Shown here piece by piece: positions 1 through 8,807 of a stretch of DNA of 64,000 nt. Origin of the DNA: Oscillatoria sp. FACHB-1407. GTDB lineage: Bacteria > Cyanobacteriota > Cyanobacteriia > Elainellales > Elainellaceae. The stretch is taken from positions 310,001 to 374,000 of the forward strand of contig NZ_JACJSA010000006.1 in NCBI RefSeq assembly GCF_014697545.1. The letters are read 5' to 3'. The position numbers and the translations under genes were made by a program. The notes beneath the pieces were generated by a model. It saw nothing but the letters and a program-made list of their open reading frames with translations. It did no database searches and had not been told where the DNA came from. How positions within the stretch are numbered: position 1 is the stretch's first letter; the number at the start of each line of letters is the position of its first letter.

Positions 1-19
1 GGATAACTCTTTAGAAGGG

Positions 20-1006
20 CTACTTGCTGTGTGCCTCATAGGGTTGCCCACTCGCGGCTGGAGGGGTCGCTTTACCCCCGAATCCTGCCAAAACAATAAT
101 AGTTAGTAGATAGGGAATAGCTTGATAGAGTTGGGTCGGGATGAGTGCTAGGGCAGAGGACGTTGAAGTCAAGCTAGCAGCCCGAATTTGAATAGCTGTT
201 CCTAAGCCAAATAATAGTGATGCACCAAAAGCACCGAGCGGAGTCCAACGACCAAAGATCATGGCGGCAAGAGCAATAAACCCTCGTCCTGCGCTCATCC
301 GTAGTGTAAATGTACCGACTTGCTCAAGACTAAGCCAAACTCCTGCTAATCCGGCGATCGCCCCTCCTATAAGGGTGCTGAGATACCGCACTCGCGAGAC
401 ATTGATACCAACGGTATCAGCCGCACGGGGGTGCTCTCCCACGGCGCGAGTTCTCAATCCCCAGGGAGTGTAGAATAGCACGTAGTAAATCACCCCAGTC
501 AACAGCAGCATCACGTATACGAGCGGTTGGTGATTAAACAATAATTCTCCTACAACTGGGATTTGGCTGAGGAATGGAATGGGAATGCGAGGAAACGTTC
601 CCGGTGAGGTTGGTGCTCCACCGGATGCAGTCATCCAGCGTTGGTAAACCCACCCTGTCACTCCCCATGCCAGCAGGTTGATGACCGTACCACTGATGAT
701 TTGGTCTGCCTTAAATCGGATTGAGGTGATCCCGTGCAACCCTCCCAAGAGTGCGCCCGACCCGACTCCCGCCAGGACTCCTAAACACAAACTCGCTAAA
801 ACAGCAGCATCACCCAACGCTGCTTGTAGCGGTTCATAGAGATACATGGCGACTAACTGGGCAACCATCGCCCCCGTGAGCATCATGCCCTCGATCGCGA
901 TGTTAACCACCCCTGCCCGTTCGGACATAATGCCCGCATAGGCACCAAGCGCGATCGGGGTAGCGGTAATCAGGGCAAGTTTAAGAAATCCAGTCAGGTC
1001 ATCCAT
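20..1006 (-). CDS. ABC transporter permease, nucleoside/simple-sugar type (YufQ-like)
   Basis: Inner-membrane permease of the branched-chain/ribose/nucleoside family (BPD_transp_2), 328 aa, with about eight hydrophobic segments. The N-terminal part carries the family's conserved loop (YAGIMSERAGVVNIAIEGMM), and EHPRAADTVGIN followed by an SGGAIAGLAG-like stretch marks the cytoplasmic coupling region. In this family two different permeases pair with an ATPase that has duplicated ABC domains and a BMP-type lipoprotein. The partner permease lies upstream on the same strand (1299-2405). The ATPase and binding protein are not in the window. Substrate is inferred as nucleoside or purine from family knowledge only. 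ATG at 1006. The 292-bp gap to the partner is filled by heptamer repeats. Confidence 0.85.
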   Translation of the reverse strand: MDDLTGFLKLALITATPIALGAYAGIMSERAGVVNIAIEGMMLTGAMVAQLVAMYLYEPLQAALGDAAVLASLCLGVLAGVGSGALLGGLHGITSIRFKADQIISGTVINLLAWGVTGWVYQRWMTASGGAPTSPGTFPRIPIPFLSQIPVVGELLFNHQPLVYVMLLLTGVIYYVLFYTPWGLRTRAVGEHPRAADTVGINVSRVRYLSTLIGGAIAGLAGVWLSLEQVGTFTLRMSAGRGFIALAAMIFGRWTPLGAFGASLLFGLGTAIQIRAASLTSTSSALALIPTQLYQAIPYLLTIIVLAGFGGKATPPAASGQPYEAHSK

Positions 1007-1020
1007 GGGGCAGTAGGGAG

Positions 1021-1250
1021 TAGAGGGAAATAGGAAATGGGGAGTGGGGAGTAGGGAGTGGGGAGTAGGGAATGGGGAGTGGAGAATGGCGAGTGGAGAG
1101 TGGGTGAGATGGAGGAGTAAAGGCGTGGAGGAGTAAAGGGTGATTTAGATTTCGACCACTGGCTACTGACTATTGACTATTGACTATTGACTATTGACCA
1201 TTGACCACTGACCACTGACCACTGACCACTGACCATTGACTATCAACCAC
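1021..1250. repeat. Heptamer (STRR-type) arrays between the two permease genes
   Basis: Two period-7 blocks. About 1021-1110 is built on GGGGAGT/AGGGAGT/GGGGAAT. About 1155-1250 is built on TTGACTA/TTGACCA/CTGACCA. They separate two genes that belong to one transporter, so they were probably inserted or expanded inside an operon. Confidence 0.85.
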
Positions 1251-1298
1251 GATCGCACATCTGTTCATCCTTCAGCCCATCCTCCAGGTTGCTTTTTC

Positions 1299-2405
1299 TT
1301 AGCCCCATCCACGGGTAAGAGAGCCTTCTTTTTCGATCTCGCTCTGGGGCAATCGCAGTCGATAGAGCCAGCGCACGATCGCTGGAGCCGCAACAAACAG
1401 AAGAATAACAGCCTGAACGATAAAGATTACTTCTTTAGAAACAGCACCCCCCGATCGCAGTTGCATCAAGTCACTGCCATTTCGCAGGGCACCAAACAGA
1501 ATGGCTGAGAGGACTACGCCTAACGGTTGATTTTGACCCAGCAGAGCAACCGGGATCGCGTCGAAGCCGTAATCGCTGGAGTAAAGAACCTGCATAGCAC
1601 GATCGACTCCCAAGATCTGAACGGCACCCCCCAGACCTGCTAATGCACCTGAAAGTGCCAGACTGAGAACGGTGAGGCGTCCTAATTTCATTCCGGCATA
1701 GCGGGCGGCTTCAGGGTTACTACCAACCGTGCGGAGTTCAAACCCCAAGGTCGTTTTACTCAGGAGCCACCAGACAAAGATGGCAGCCAATAGGGCAAGA
1801 AATAATCCAACATGCAGGCGATCGTAAAATCGAGGTAATACCGCTGTTGCCAACACCTCTGGAGTGCGAACCACCGTTGGCGAGGGGTCTTTCATGGGAT
1901 TTTTGACCAGCCAATCTTGCAGAAAAAACGCGAGGTAATTCAGCATGATGGTATTGATCACTTCATGAGAGCCAAATCGAGCCTTGAGAAAGCCAGGGAT
2001 TGCACCCCACAAACCACCTCCAATCGCCCCTGCCAATAATGCCGCAATTGGGTGAAGCAACGGGGGAAGGGGAATAGCGTATCCGACCCACACCGCAAAG
2101 GTCGCTCCCAAAAGGAACTGCCCTGCGGCACCAATATTAAAGACCCCGGTACGGAATCCCAACGCCAGTGCCAGTCCGGTGAACATCAGCGGGATCGCAG
2201 CTACGAGAGTGTTAGCAAAGGCATATTGTTTGAGCAATGCCCCATCGAGCAAACCCCGGTAGGTTGTCGCGATCGCAGCCCAGTCCCAATCGAGAGCCGC
2301 CCCAATAATCGGAACGGTAATGAACATAGCCGTGGCGATCGCCAGTAACGGCAGTCCGAGTTGCCGAGCCGTTCGTTGAAAGAGTTGTGGATTTACAGCC
2401 GTCAT
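1299..2405 (-). CDS. ABC transporter permease, nucleoside type (YufP-like)
   Basis: Second permease of the BMP/nucleoside ABC importer, about 368 aa from the ATG at 2405, polytopic. The residues FGSHEVINTIMLNYLA and GFRTGVFNIGAAGQFL are the typical YufP/RbsC-like signature regions, and VGSNPEAARYAGM is the coupling-helix region. An upstream TTG at 2447 would add 14 residues, but it lacks a ribosome site and the added residues do not look like the family N-terminus, so I chose ATG 2405 (MTAVNPQLF). It is transcribed toward the second permease at 20-1006. Role: importing nucleosides or related solutes with an ATPase encoded elsewhere. Confidence 0.85.
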   Translation of the reverse strand: MTAVNPQLFQRTARQLGLPLLAIATAMFITVPIIGAALDWDWAAIATTYRGLLDGALLKQYAFANTLVAAIPLMFTGLALALGFRTGVFNIGAAGQFLLGATFAVWVGYAIPLPPLLHPIAALLAGAIGGGLWGAIPGFLKARFGSHEVINTIMLNYLAFFLQDWLVKNPMKDPSPTVVRTPEVLATAVLPRFYDRLHVGLFLALLAAIFVWWLLSKTTLGFELRTVGSNPEAARYAGMKLGRLTVLSLALSGALAGLGGAVQILGVDRAMQVLYSSDYGFDAIPVALLGQNQPLGVVLSAILFGALRNGSDLMQLRSGGAVSKEVIFIVQAVILLFVAAPAIVRWLYRLRLPQSEIEKEGSLTRGWG

Positions 2406-3416
2406 TCTATCTACTCTAACCAGCCCAATCAGCCTTAATCTGCCCAATTAGGAGGAATCTAATAATGTGTTAGCAATCTTGCGTATTATCTCGCAGAACT
2501 CCTGGTCGGGTAAAGACCGTCATGCGGCAGTCGCAACTCTTTTCGAGGAGATTAAAGACAATTCACGGTAATGACATGAAAATTCTTAATCAAACTGTTT
2601 GACTTCAAACAAATTTGTGGTATACCTGATTATAGATAGTACGAGTTAGTACTGTTTTAGATCGAATAAGCTTCCTTTACTGGTGTGTAGCCATTCTTTT
2701 TGGTTCATGAAGAAGTCTGAGATAGGGTCAGTGGTCAATGGTCAGTGGTCAATGGTCAGTGGTCAATGGTCAGTGGTTAATGGTCAGTGGTCAATGGTCA
2801 GTGGTCAATGGTCAATGGTCAATGGTCAATGGTCAATGGTCAGTGGTCAATGGTCAGTGGTCAGTGGTCAATGGTCAGTGGTTAATGGTTAATGGTCAAT
2901 GGTCAGTGGTCATACACAAATGACGAGTGACGAATGACAAATGAAAGAGTAGGTTTCACGCTCGATTTAGACTGCTGTAGCAACCGCCGAGACAGTTAAT
3001 ACAAGAGGATGTGGAAGCTGCGCCCCCAGCCAGGGGTTCTACTCCCGCACCCCGTCCTAATCAACCCCTCGGTTGCTATATCACAGCACTAGTGTTGCGA
3101 ACACAAAGTTCTGCAATGTAGGGGGTTTGGGGGCTTCACCCCTTTCAAAACTTATTTTTTGCTGTACTAGTGTTGAAGACACTGACCGCAACTGGATGAA
3201 GGTATAGCTCTAGCTACTGAGATGGCGATCGCTATAAAGATTGGTAAAGAAGTACAGACAAAGTGTCTGCGAGCAAACGATCTGCACTACATAATGACTC
3301 ACTTACTTTTTTAAGTTTTACGAGCAGACATCAAGCCAGTGCAGGAATGACAAAAAGTGCAGCCGTTAACGCTAAATCACAGTTAGAAAACCGTTGAAAA
3401 ATATTGGAGACTCTCT
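2406..3416. other. Intergenic region between divergent genes, mostly repeats
   Basis: About 1 kb between the permease operon (-) and doxX (+). 2448-2680 should hold the permease promoter; I see no convincing riboswitch. 2683-2975 is a heptamer array with conserved flanks that recur at 44195-44430. 3004-3067 is a partial copy of the 125-bp repeat found whole at 11006, 18065 and 54621. A short CACTAGTGTTG-like motif occurs at about 3087 and again at about 3167. A GGAG about 10 bases before the ATG at 3417 is the likely ribosome site of the DoxX gene. Confidence 0.6.
2728..2912. repeat. GGTCAAT/GGTCAGT heptamer array (STRR)
   Basis: About 26 tandem heptamers, GGTCAAT alternating with GGTCAGT and a few GGTTAAT. 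Because 7 is not a multiple of 3, every frame reads through as low-complexity GQWSMV-like peptide; this is not a gene. The left flank (TTCATGAAGAAGTCTGAG) and right flank (ATACACAAATGACGA, then AAAGAGTAGGTTTCACG) recur around the array at 44228-44360. Confidence 0.95.
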
Positions 3417-3878
3417 ATGGCAAATCATATTCCCAACTCTGAATCAACCACGGAATCATCTACTACCGCAACAGTCGATCGCGGATTGTATGCCACTCGC
3501 AATCATATTCCTCTGATCGCTCGCATTTTGTTATCGGCTCTATTTTTGGTGTCAGGGATCAATAAAATTTTGAATCCGGCAGCCACTCAGGATTATATGG
3601 CTTCTGCTGGAATGCCGCTGACAGGACTGTTTTTAGTGGCAGCGATCGCCCTTGAACTGGGTGGTGGATTGTCTGTTTTATTGGGGTATCGAGCACGCTG
3701 GGGTGCGATCGCCCTGATTGGGTTTACTGCAATTGCAACACTCATTTTCCACACAAACTTGAGTGATCAGCTTCAACAAATTATGTTTCTCAAAAACCTG
3801 GCGATTATCGGCGGATTGCTCATGATTGTTCAATATGGCTCTGGTACGATTGCACTTTTACCAGATCGCAATCGTTAA
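3417..3878 (+). CDS. DoxX family membrane protein
   Basis: 153 aa with four predicted membrane segments. After a hydrophilic N-terminus of about 30 residues comes the DoxX signature (ARILLSALFLVSGINKILNP), then GMPLTGLFLVAAIALELGGGL and a C-terminal helix pair. DoxX/YphA-like proteins are small membrane proteins often linked to thiol or oxidative stress; the exact reaction is unknown. The start is supported by a GGAG-type site just upstream. The next two genes on this strand, a ring-cleaving dioxygenase and a hydroquinone-reducing GST, fit a quinone or aromatic detoxification theme (inference). Confidence 0.85.
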   Translation: MANHIPNSESTTESSTTATVDRGLYATRNHIPLIARILLSALFLVSGINKILNPAATQDYMASAGMPLTGLFLVAAIALELGGGLSVLLGYRARWGAIALIGFTAIATLIFHTNLSDQLQQIMFLKNLAIIGGLLMIVQYGSGTIALLPDRNR

Positions 3879-3972
3879 TCGAGTTCTAGATAGCCGCATC
3901 ATTTGACTCCTGAATAACGCAAGAGTGTGGCGATCGCCGTTTGCTGATTTTCTCTCATCTGTCCTGATTGAC

Positions 3973-4755
3973 ATGACTACTCTTCCCGCAATTTTTATCT
4001 CTCACGGCTCTCCAGATCTGTTGTTGCAGTCGGTTCCTGCGGTCGATTTTTTGAAACAACTGGGCACTCAGTTCAGTAAACCTAATGCCATTCTGGTCGT
4101 GTCTGCTCACTGGTTAACTCAAAACCCAACGGTGAGTTGTGCCCCAGAAGTCCCTACTATTCATGACTTTGGTGGTTTTTCCCCCGTGTTGTATCAGATG
4201 AAGTATGGTGCTCCGGGCGCGCCCGCACTGGCGAAACAAGTAGCCACTGTGTTGTCAGACGTAGGATTTGATGTTGCAACCGATGTCAATCGAGGACTTG
4301 ACCACGGAGCCTGGGAACCTTTGATGCTGATGTATCCCAATGCGACGATCCCCGTAACCCAACTCTCAATCCAACCCCGTATGGGAACCAGGCATCACCT
4401 TTCGCTAGGACGTGCTCTGGCTCAGTTACGTGAGGAGGGAGTGTTGATCCTGGCAAGTGGTGCTGCCACTCACAACTTACGGATGTTTGGAGCCTATGAT
4501 CTCAATGATGCTCCGCCAGACTGGGTCACAGGGTTTGATCGCTGGTTAGCGGAGGCGATCGCTCACAACGACACCGAGGCTTTGTTGAACTATCGTCAAG
4601 AAGCTCCTTATGCGATTCAAAATCATCCTACCGATGAACACCTATTGCCTTTATTTGTAGCATTGGGTGCAGGGGGCGAAACCCCACAACGCACGCAATT
4701 ACACTCCAGTTTTACCTATGGAGTTTTTAGCATGGCTGCTTATGCCTTTGCGTAA
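3973..4755 (+). CDS. DODA-type extradiol ring-opening dioxygenase (LigB-like, YgiD family)
   Basis: 260 aa from the ATG at 3973 (MTTLPAIFISHGSPDLLL). A GTG at 3925 would add 16 residues that lack family similarity. Metal ligands expected for the family are visible: His in ISHGSP near the start, His in TIHDFGGF near residue 60, and His in NRGLDHGAWEPL near residue 117. LigB-like single-subunit enzymes cleave catechols such as DOPA, or act as Zn-dependent 4,5-DOPA dioxygenases; the substrate here is not known. Length is normal for the family (about 260). It follows doxX by 94 bp on the same strand. Confidence 0.85.
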   Translation: MTTLPAIFISHGSPDLLLQSVPAVDFLKQLGTQFSKPNAILVVSAHWLTQNPTVSCAPEVPTIHDFGGFSPVLYQMKYGAPGAPALAKQVATVLSDVGFDVATDVNRGLDHGAWEPLMLMYPNATIPVTQLSIQPRMGTRHHLSLGRALAQLREEGVLILASGAATHNLRMFGAYDLNDAPPDWVTGFDRWLAEAIAHNDTEALLNYRQEAPYAIQNHPTDEHLLPLFVALGAGGETPQRTQLHSSFTYGVFSMAAYAFA

Positions 4756-4876
4756 AAGAAGATCCTTCAGTCTTACCTCCTGATGCTTCTTTTTTCCCTT
4801 TATATCGAATCCCGCTCAACAGTCAAACTAGGGCTCTAGCAGGTTTGATACAACCCTTAACTTTCTTGCTGCTCAT

Positions 4877-4937
4877 ATCTTTTTTCTCTCTTCTTCTTCC
4901 CTCTTTCCTCTTCTTTCTTTCTTCTTTTTTTCTTCTT
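4877..4937 (+). other. Polypyrimidine (CTT-rich) tract before the GST gene
   Basis: An almost pure C/T run ending 11 bases before the ATG at 4949, followed by GAGG. Similar tracts precede the genes at 11403 and 36163. The opposite strand reads as a Lys/Glu/Arg-rich nonsense peptide and is not a gene. Confidence 0.8.
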
Positions 4938-4948
4938 GAGGACTACTA

Positions 4949-5953
4949 ATGGCACTGGGTCAACTCGTGAATGGTCAATGGACGACTGCTTGGACAGAAC
5001 ACAACGAAAAAGGGCAATTTCAACGGATGCCCACTCAATTTCGCAGTTGGGTAACGGCTGACGGTTCAAGCGGCTTTAAGGCAGAAGCCGGACGTTATCA
5101 CCTCTACATATCGCTGGGTTGCCCCTGGGCACATCGGACAGCTCTATTGTGGAAGCTTAAAGGATTAGAGCATGTTATCGGGCTATCAATCGTTGATCCC
5201 GTGATTTCAGAACAGGGTTGGGCGTTTTCTGACAATCCGGGTTGCATTCGTGATGAGATTAACCACGCTGATTATCTTTGGCAACTTTACGTTAAAGCTA
5301 ACCCAACCTATACAGGACGGGTCACTGTTCCAGTTTTGTGGGACAAACACACCAACACGATTGTGAATAATGAGTCTCGACAAATCATCACCATGTTTAA
5401 CTCGGAGTTTAATGGGGATGCGGCTCATGCCAGTGTTGATTACTATCCCAAATCACTACAGCAGCAAATTGATCAGGCGATCGATGCTATCTATCAACCC
5501 ATTAACAATGGCGTGTATCGGTCTGGTTTTGCAAAATCTCAAGCTGCTTATGAAGAAGCGGTAACAGAGCTATTCCAGGCAATGGATTATTGGGAGGGTG
5601 TGCTAGATCAGCAACGCTATCTATGCGGGGATCAAATCACGCTTGCAGATTGGTGTTTGTTTACCACCTTGTTTCGGTTTGATTTGGCGTACTACGGACT
5701 GTTTAAGTGCAATATAAAGCGATTGGTTGATTATCCCAACTTGTGGAACTACTTTCGGGATCTCTACCAACAACTGGGTGTAAAGGAGATATGTGATGTC
5801 TCACACGTCAAGCAGTTGTATTATGCGGGAGTATCGGAGCTAAACCCAAACAGAATTGTTCCAGTTGGTCCGGGGATCAACTTTGATGCACCTCACGATC
5901 GCGAACTGCGCTTTCCAGGTTCTTTGGTCACAGCTCATTCTCTTGTAAGTTAG
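4949..5953 (+). CDS. Glutathione S-transferase, Xi-class glutathionyl-hydroquinone reductase (YqjG/ECM4-like)
   Basis: 334 aa, the usual length for the family. The N-terminal thioredoxin-like domain has the catalytic motif CPWAHR at about residues 58-63, with Cys as the nucleophile. The C-terminal helical domain (about residues 170-300) has QRYLCGDQITLADWCLF. Xi-class enzymes remove glutathione from glutathionyl-hydroquinones, a cytoplasmic redox repair reaction. GAGG lies upstream, after the pyrimidine tract. The neighbouring DODA and DoxX genes are consistent with aromatic or quinone metabolism. No sign of truncation. Confidence 0.88.
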   Translation: MALGQLVNGQWTTAWTEHNEKGQFQRMPTQFRSWVTADGSSGFKAEAGRYHLYISLGCPWAHRTALLWKLKGLEHVIGLSIVDPVISEQGWAFSDNPGCIRDEINHADYLWQLYVKANPTYTGRVTVPVLWDKHTNTIVNNESRQIITMFNSEFNGDAAHASVDYYPKSLQQQIDQAIDAIYQPINNGVYRSGFAKSQAAYEEAVTELFQAMDYWEGVLDQQRYLCGDQITLADWCLFTTLFRFDLAYYGLFKCNIKRLVDYPNLWNYFRDLYQQLGVKEICDVSHVKQLYYAGVSELNPNRIVPVGPGINFDAPHDRELRFPGSLVTAHSLVS

Positions 5954-6210
5954 GGGTAGGTTTAATCGTAGCTCTAAACAGGTAGTGGTTTTGTGGAGTA
6001 TCTTTGGCAATGCTTTGACTTCACAAAACCATTACATAGGTGCTATTGGAACATTACAAAAACATTGCAGCTCTATTACTTCTGATGCACTCAATACATA
6101 ACGGGTAAATCGTAACTAAATTGACTTGCCCTGCTCACAGAAGCGTATTGTAATATACATGTTTGGTATTTAAAGTTCTCAGAGATCAATGTAAGTCAAC
6201 ACTTGACAAG

Positions 6211-6252
6211 CTCATTGTGCAGAGATACATCACTCTGCGGGATGAGTTTTTT
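6211..6252 (+). terminator. Rho-independent terminator
   Basis: Two nested stems, CTCAT/ATGAG outside and GCAGAG/CTCTGC inside, followed directly by six T and soon a second run of eight T. It lies 258 bp after the GST gene, far for that gene's own terminator, so it may end a small RNA. Confidence 0.75.
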
Positions 6253-6884
6253 GAGTTTTTTTTGACTTTTTGAAAAGTATATAAAATGTTTGGGAAACTT
6301 GTGGTTTAAGCCTATAGGAAAAAAGGCAAAAGTCCAAAATTATTGATAAATAAGGAATGTAGCGATTGCTCAAAACTCTCCTGATTCAAAAGAGATTGTG
6401 TTAAACACATTTTTGCATTTAGAGAAAATGGTCCAAATCCGCTCACTTGTTTTACAGATACACCTTGAGGTAGACGATGGAGGCGTATTATCGTCAGTAC
6501 TATTCTCTAGGTATTTTCAATTACGTATTTCCTAAACGTTGCTGTTCAATCCAAAGCCTTGACCCAGAGATTTGATAGGTAGATCTAGCTCACATAAGGG
6601 TTACAGATTACTTCTCTGCCATTAGCGATGGAATTGAACTGGTTCTAATAAAGCTCTCTACAGCTACAGTAAACAGTTACTCGTTTAGGTAGCTGGGATA
6701 TTTCTCTCAGTTGTTCTTTTCACTAGAAGTAAGAATAATAGCAATCATCTAATCAATATTTTTTGTTGATAGTTTAGCTGTATCAGGGGATGTTAGAGAT
6801 TAACGCCTGCTGAAAATAGCTATTAAATCTTTTGTTTAATTGATATCCCATGCTGTTCGCATGAGATATTTAGTAATGCTTTTT

Positions 6885-6929
6885 AAGCCTTTATTTCTAT
6901 TAAAAACTAATAGTAAATAAAGGCTTTTT
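6885..6929 (+). terminator. Rho-independent terminator, long stem
   Basis: Stem of about 18 bp: AAGCCTTTATTTCTATTA, loop AAAAC, then the complementary arm with a single bulged T, followed by TTT. No gene lies within 900 bp upstream. Confidence 0.8.
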
Positions 6930-6984
6930 CTATTAGTTTCCACGAAAATAAAAGGAAAAATAATTTTATCTACGAAAACAAGAT

Positions 6985-7028
6985 AAGCTCTGAGATTCTT
7001 TTCTACAAAGAGTTTCAGAGCCTTTTTT
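6985..7028 (+). terminator. Rho-independent terminator
   Basis: GCTCTGA pairs with TCAGAGC across an imperfect inner stem (CTT/AAG), followed by C and six T. It is tandem with the hairpin ending 56 bp upstream. Confidence 0.75.
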
Positions 7029-7350
7029 CTGCTTCTAGAAAGAGCGTTTACTTTAGCTATTCACATTAACTTCATAATAAAATTTTCTTCCTCGCAAAAA
7101 CTTTATATTTTTTTCTACTAATATCGATTAACTTTTTGAGTATCAGCTAAATGCCAAATACGATTACGAACTTAAGCAAAAAAATTGCTTAAGTGAATAG
7201 ATACCAACCTTTTGGCAGAAGACAATTTGTCTACATACAAAAACTTATTGATGGATGTCGTCACAGTGGGCTAGCGTTCATGTCCTTTGGCAGATATCGC
7301 AATGATTTTGTTATGTATCTCACCGTTCCTGAGCAGTAGGGTCTATTGAC

Positions 7351-8634
7351 ATGCAAAACCCAAAGTTAAATGAGCTAACCGCTCCACCGATTCGTATTCC
7401 CTGGCAACGTCTCGTGATTGGTTCAGCCTTCCTCAGTTTGGGGGTGACTGCCATTTTGATTGGGGCTAGTTCTATCAGTTATCGTCTAACGCATCTGGTC
7501 GTTGATGGTGGAGTGATGAATGGGCGAATTGTCCGCCTGCGATCGCCCATAGATGGCAATATTGGTGACTTCTACGCTCGTCCGGGTGTGCCTGTTGAAT
7601 CGGGGCAAGTGCTCGCCCGAGTCAACATTGATCACACAACGGAGCAGTCGTTGCTGCAATTGGAAAGCGACCTGCAAGCCAAGAAGAACCAACTGCAAGC
7701 CGTCTCTGAAGTGAAGTCATTTTTAGAGAACCAACTTGGATCTCTGAGTGCGCGACATGAGTCAGTGTGGACGGTTGAGACGGCATTAACTTCCAGCAAT
7801 GCGTCTCAGCAGCAAGCCGTGTTAGATGGAGCGATCGCCCAGGCGGCTACGGCTCGCACCACGTATCAGCGATATCAGCAATTGCTGAACGAGGGGGCGG
7901 TTTCAGCGCAGCAGGTCGATGAATTGCGGGCAGCCTGGGAGTCCGCCGAGGCAGAAGTGCGTCGTGCTCAAGAGGTTGTGGAAGCGTCAAAAGAAGAGGT
8001 TGGTGCGTCGCGATCGCGCACAATTATGAGCCAATATCCCTCGTTAAGTAACACCTTTACGCAAGACATTTCACAACTCAAGGAGCAGATTCAGAGCTAT
8101 TCTGCTCAAATGGCAACGCTGAGAACCGAGGTTTTGAGTGCCGAACAACGTCTAAAGCAAGCCCGCTCACTCTATAGCGATCGCCAGGATTTAGAGATTG
8201 CGGCTCCGATGACGGGTGTGGTTTATCGTACAGAGCAAGAGGGCAACGAGCAGGTCAATCGCTCAGAGCCAATTCTGACTTTGTTGGATTGCTCCGATTT
8301 GTGGATTGAAGTGGTGATGAGTGCTAAAGACGCTAGCCAGATCAACACACAAAGACCTGTTTCGGTTGAGTTGGCGGGCTACTCAGATCCAATGGTAGGT
8401 GAGGTTGATTTGATGCAACCGATTAGCGGAGTCAATCTCAATGAAGAGCAAAACCGTCGCACCCAGGTACAAGCTCTGGTGCCTGTGATCCCCCCACATC
8501 TGCTGGCACAACCACTTACACGAGTGACAGTACGGGTTCCACCTCCAACGAACTACGAACAGTCACAACAATTTTGTGGCGTTGGGCAAGGCGCACGGCT
8601 CACCTTCAGCAAGCAGTCTGCCTTCAACTTTTGA
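7351..8634 (+). CDS. HlyD/Alg44-like membrane adaptor of the polysaccharide synthase
   Basis: 427 aa. Cytoplasmic N-terminus of about 20 residues, one membrane helix (about 22-45), a barrel/lipoyl-type half motif (RLRSPIDGNIGDFYARPGVPVESGQVLARV), a long coiled-coil hairpin (about 90-290, rich in Gln/Glu/Ala), then the second half motif and a C-terminal beta domain. In alginate producers Alg44 is such an adaptor with an N-terminal PilZ domain that binds c-di-GMP; here there is no PilZ domain or RxxxR motif. Position directly before algD and alg8 homologues favours an Alg44-type partner. A type I secretion adaptor for the RTX epimerase downstream is an alternative, but no ABC exporter is adjacent. 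Confidence 0.75.
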   Translation: MQNPKLNELTAPPIRIPWQRLVIGSAFLSLGVTAILIGASSISYRLTHLVVDGGVMNGRIVRLRSPIDGNIGDFYARPGVPVESGQVLARVNIDHTTEQSLLQLESDLQAKKNQLQAVSEVKSFLENQLGSLSARHESVWTVETALTSSNASQQQAVLDGAIAQAATARTTYQRYQQLLNEGAVSAQQVDELRAAWESAEAEVRRAQEVVEASKEEVGASRSRTIMSQYPSLSNTFTQDISQLKEQIQSYSAQMATLRTEVLSAEQRLKQARSLYSDRQDLEIAAPMTGVVYRTEQEGNEQVNRSEPILTLLDCSDLWIEVVMSAKDASQINTQRPVSVELAGYSDPMVGEVDLMQPISGVNLNEEQNRRTQVQALVPVIPPHLLAQPLTRVTVRVPPPTNYEQSQQFCGVGQGARLTFSKQSAFNF

Positions 8635-8794
8635 CTTGCTGAATCTCAAGGTTTCCACATCAGTTTCATAAGGAGGGTTGCCAATGACGTAGCTACCTTT
8701 GCGTGAGGCACCTGCATAAAACCATTGTCCTCACTGTTGGAACGGTTGAATGTTCTGTCAAAGGACAAGCCAATTTGAATCTGTTACATCAATC

Positions 8795-8800
8795 AAGGAG
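8795..8800 (+). promoter_or_regulatory. Ribosome binding site deciding the algD-like start
   Basis: AAGGAG, seven bases before the ATG at 8808. An in-frame upstream start near 8703 would add 35 residues before the nucleotide-binding motif and has no such site. Confidence 0.85.
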
Positions 8801-8807
8801 TAAATCG

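Larger units (their letters stand above)
5954..7350. other. 1.4-kb AT-rich gene-free leader of the polysaccharide locus
   Basis: No credible reading frame on either strand and few HIP1 sites, unlike the flanks. It contains three hairpins followed by T runs (6211-6252, 6885-6929, 6985-7028). This suggests that small untranslated transcripts end here, or that readthrough from upstream is blocked before the polysaccharide genes. The last 320 bp (7030-7350) should carry the promoter of the adaptor gene; I cannot assign -35/-10 boxes with confidence. Confidence 0.55.

Noticed and set aside
2448-2680. Riboswitch upstream of the nucleoside-type permease operon
   Set aside because: I looked for a purine or guanidine aptamer on the minus strand. 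A TATAATC-like piece occurs, but the conserved joining regions are missing and no terminator hairpin precedes the gene.
2683-2923. Open frames of 61-70 codons with GQWSMVSGQWSVVNG-like repeats
   Set aside because: They are translations of the GGTCAAT heptamer array; all frames read through, with no ribosome site or conserved domain. The same applies to 44211-44399.
4857-5069. Minus-strand Lys/Glu/Arg-rich frame
   Set aside because: It is the complement of the polypyrimidine tract and overlaps the start of the well-supported GST gene. The frame at 35874-36191 is rejected for the same reason.
7351-8634. Type I secretion adaptor (HlyD) for the RTX epimerase
   Set aside because: Possible, but no ABC exporter or TolC is adjacent, and the next gene is algD. 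I preferred an Alg44-like role and lowered the confidence.
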